From an uncultured Lachnospiraceae bacterium (lineage in GTDB: Bacteria; Bacillota_A; Clostridia; Lachnospirales; Lachnospiraceae), in assembly GCA_900556645.1 (NCBI GenBank), contig USPJ01000075.1, forward strand, positions 1 to 6,444: a DNA stretch of 6,444 nucleotides, in the 5' to 3' direction. The notes beneath the pieces are model-generated. The model searched no databases. It worked only from the letters and a program-made list of their open reading frames with translations, and had not been told where the DNA came from. Position numbers and translations under genes: made by a program. The first letter of the stretch is position 1; each line of letters begins with the position of its first letter. Of the stretch, positions 6,398-6,444 are shown piece by piece.

Positions 6398-6444
6398 ATT
6401 GCAGGAACCGGAGTTCTGATTGCAGGATATACCCTGTGGACGGA
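6365..6444 (+). CDS. Possible start of a downstream gene (partial, unidentified)
   Basis: An open frame begins at ATG 6365 and runs off the window after 26 complete codons. It reads MNKENRIRAFFIAGTGVLIA and then GYTLWT. A short basic N-terminus followed by about 15 hydrophobic residues looks like a signal anchor or first transmembrane helix. This makes it plausible as a small membrane or exported protein, but no family is recognisable. Against it, no Shine-Dalgarno sequence precedes the ATG, and the ATG lies in the loop of the hairpin at 6341-6397, with codons 6-11 in its right arm. The real start may lie beyond the window, or the frame may be chance. Confidence 0.35.
   Translation, partial: MNKENRIRAFFIAGTGVLIAGYTLWT

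Noticed and set aside
6396..6444. A convergent - strand gene ending inside the hairpin
   Set aside because: A - strand frame stops at 6396, but the roughly 15 residues visible show no recognisable family. The + strand frame, with its basic N-terminus and hydrophobic segment, looks more protein-like.

Overview
This window reads as a chromosomal segment from a spore-forming, low-to-mid GC member of the Clostridia, most likely Lachnospiraceae. This is inferred from gene content, protein style and AT-leaning codon use; no rRNA or marker-level identification is possible. All genes are on the + strand and packed like one operon, with overlaps or gaps of 20 nt or less until a hairpin at about 6341-6397.

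Layout: the 3' part of yqfD (sporulation protein; its 5' end lies outside the window) overlaps phoH (PhoH-type ATPase) by 14 nt. phoH overlaps by 4 nt a membrane gene sitting exactly where Bacillus and relatives carry pgpH/yqfF (c-di-AMP phosphodiesterase). That gene overlaps by 4 nt a TTG-initiated ybeY (rRNA-maturation endoribonuclease). Next come a DUF3048/YerB-type lipoprotein and a multi-spanning MOP-superfamily flippase of the MurJ/YtgP/SpoVB type. The window ends in the first 80 bases of a possible further gene whose start codon lies in the loop of the terminator-like hairpin.

The first four genes reproduce the conserved Firmicutes order yqfD-phoH-pgpH-ybeY, which links spore development, RNA metabolism and ribosome maturation. 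After ybeY the usual dgkA-cdd-era continuation is absent and two cell-envelope genes follow.

The most notable feature is the gene in the pgpH slot. It keeps the membrane region and recognisable HD-domain landmarks, but it lacks the large extracytoplasmic domain and nearly all metal-binding residues, so it looks like a catalytically dead PgpH relative. A second oddity is an abrupt change in base composition inside yqfD at about position 180 (about 23% GC before, about 47% GC in the next 180 bases). No mobile element, CRISPR array, tRNA or rRNA was seen, and no stretch over 300 bases lacks a gene.
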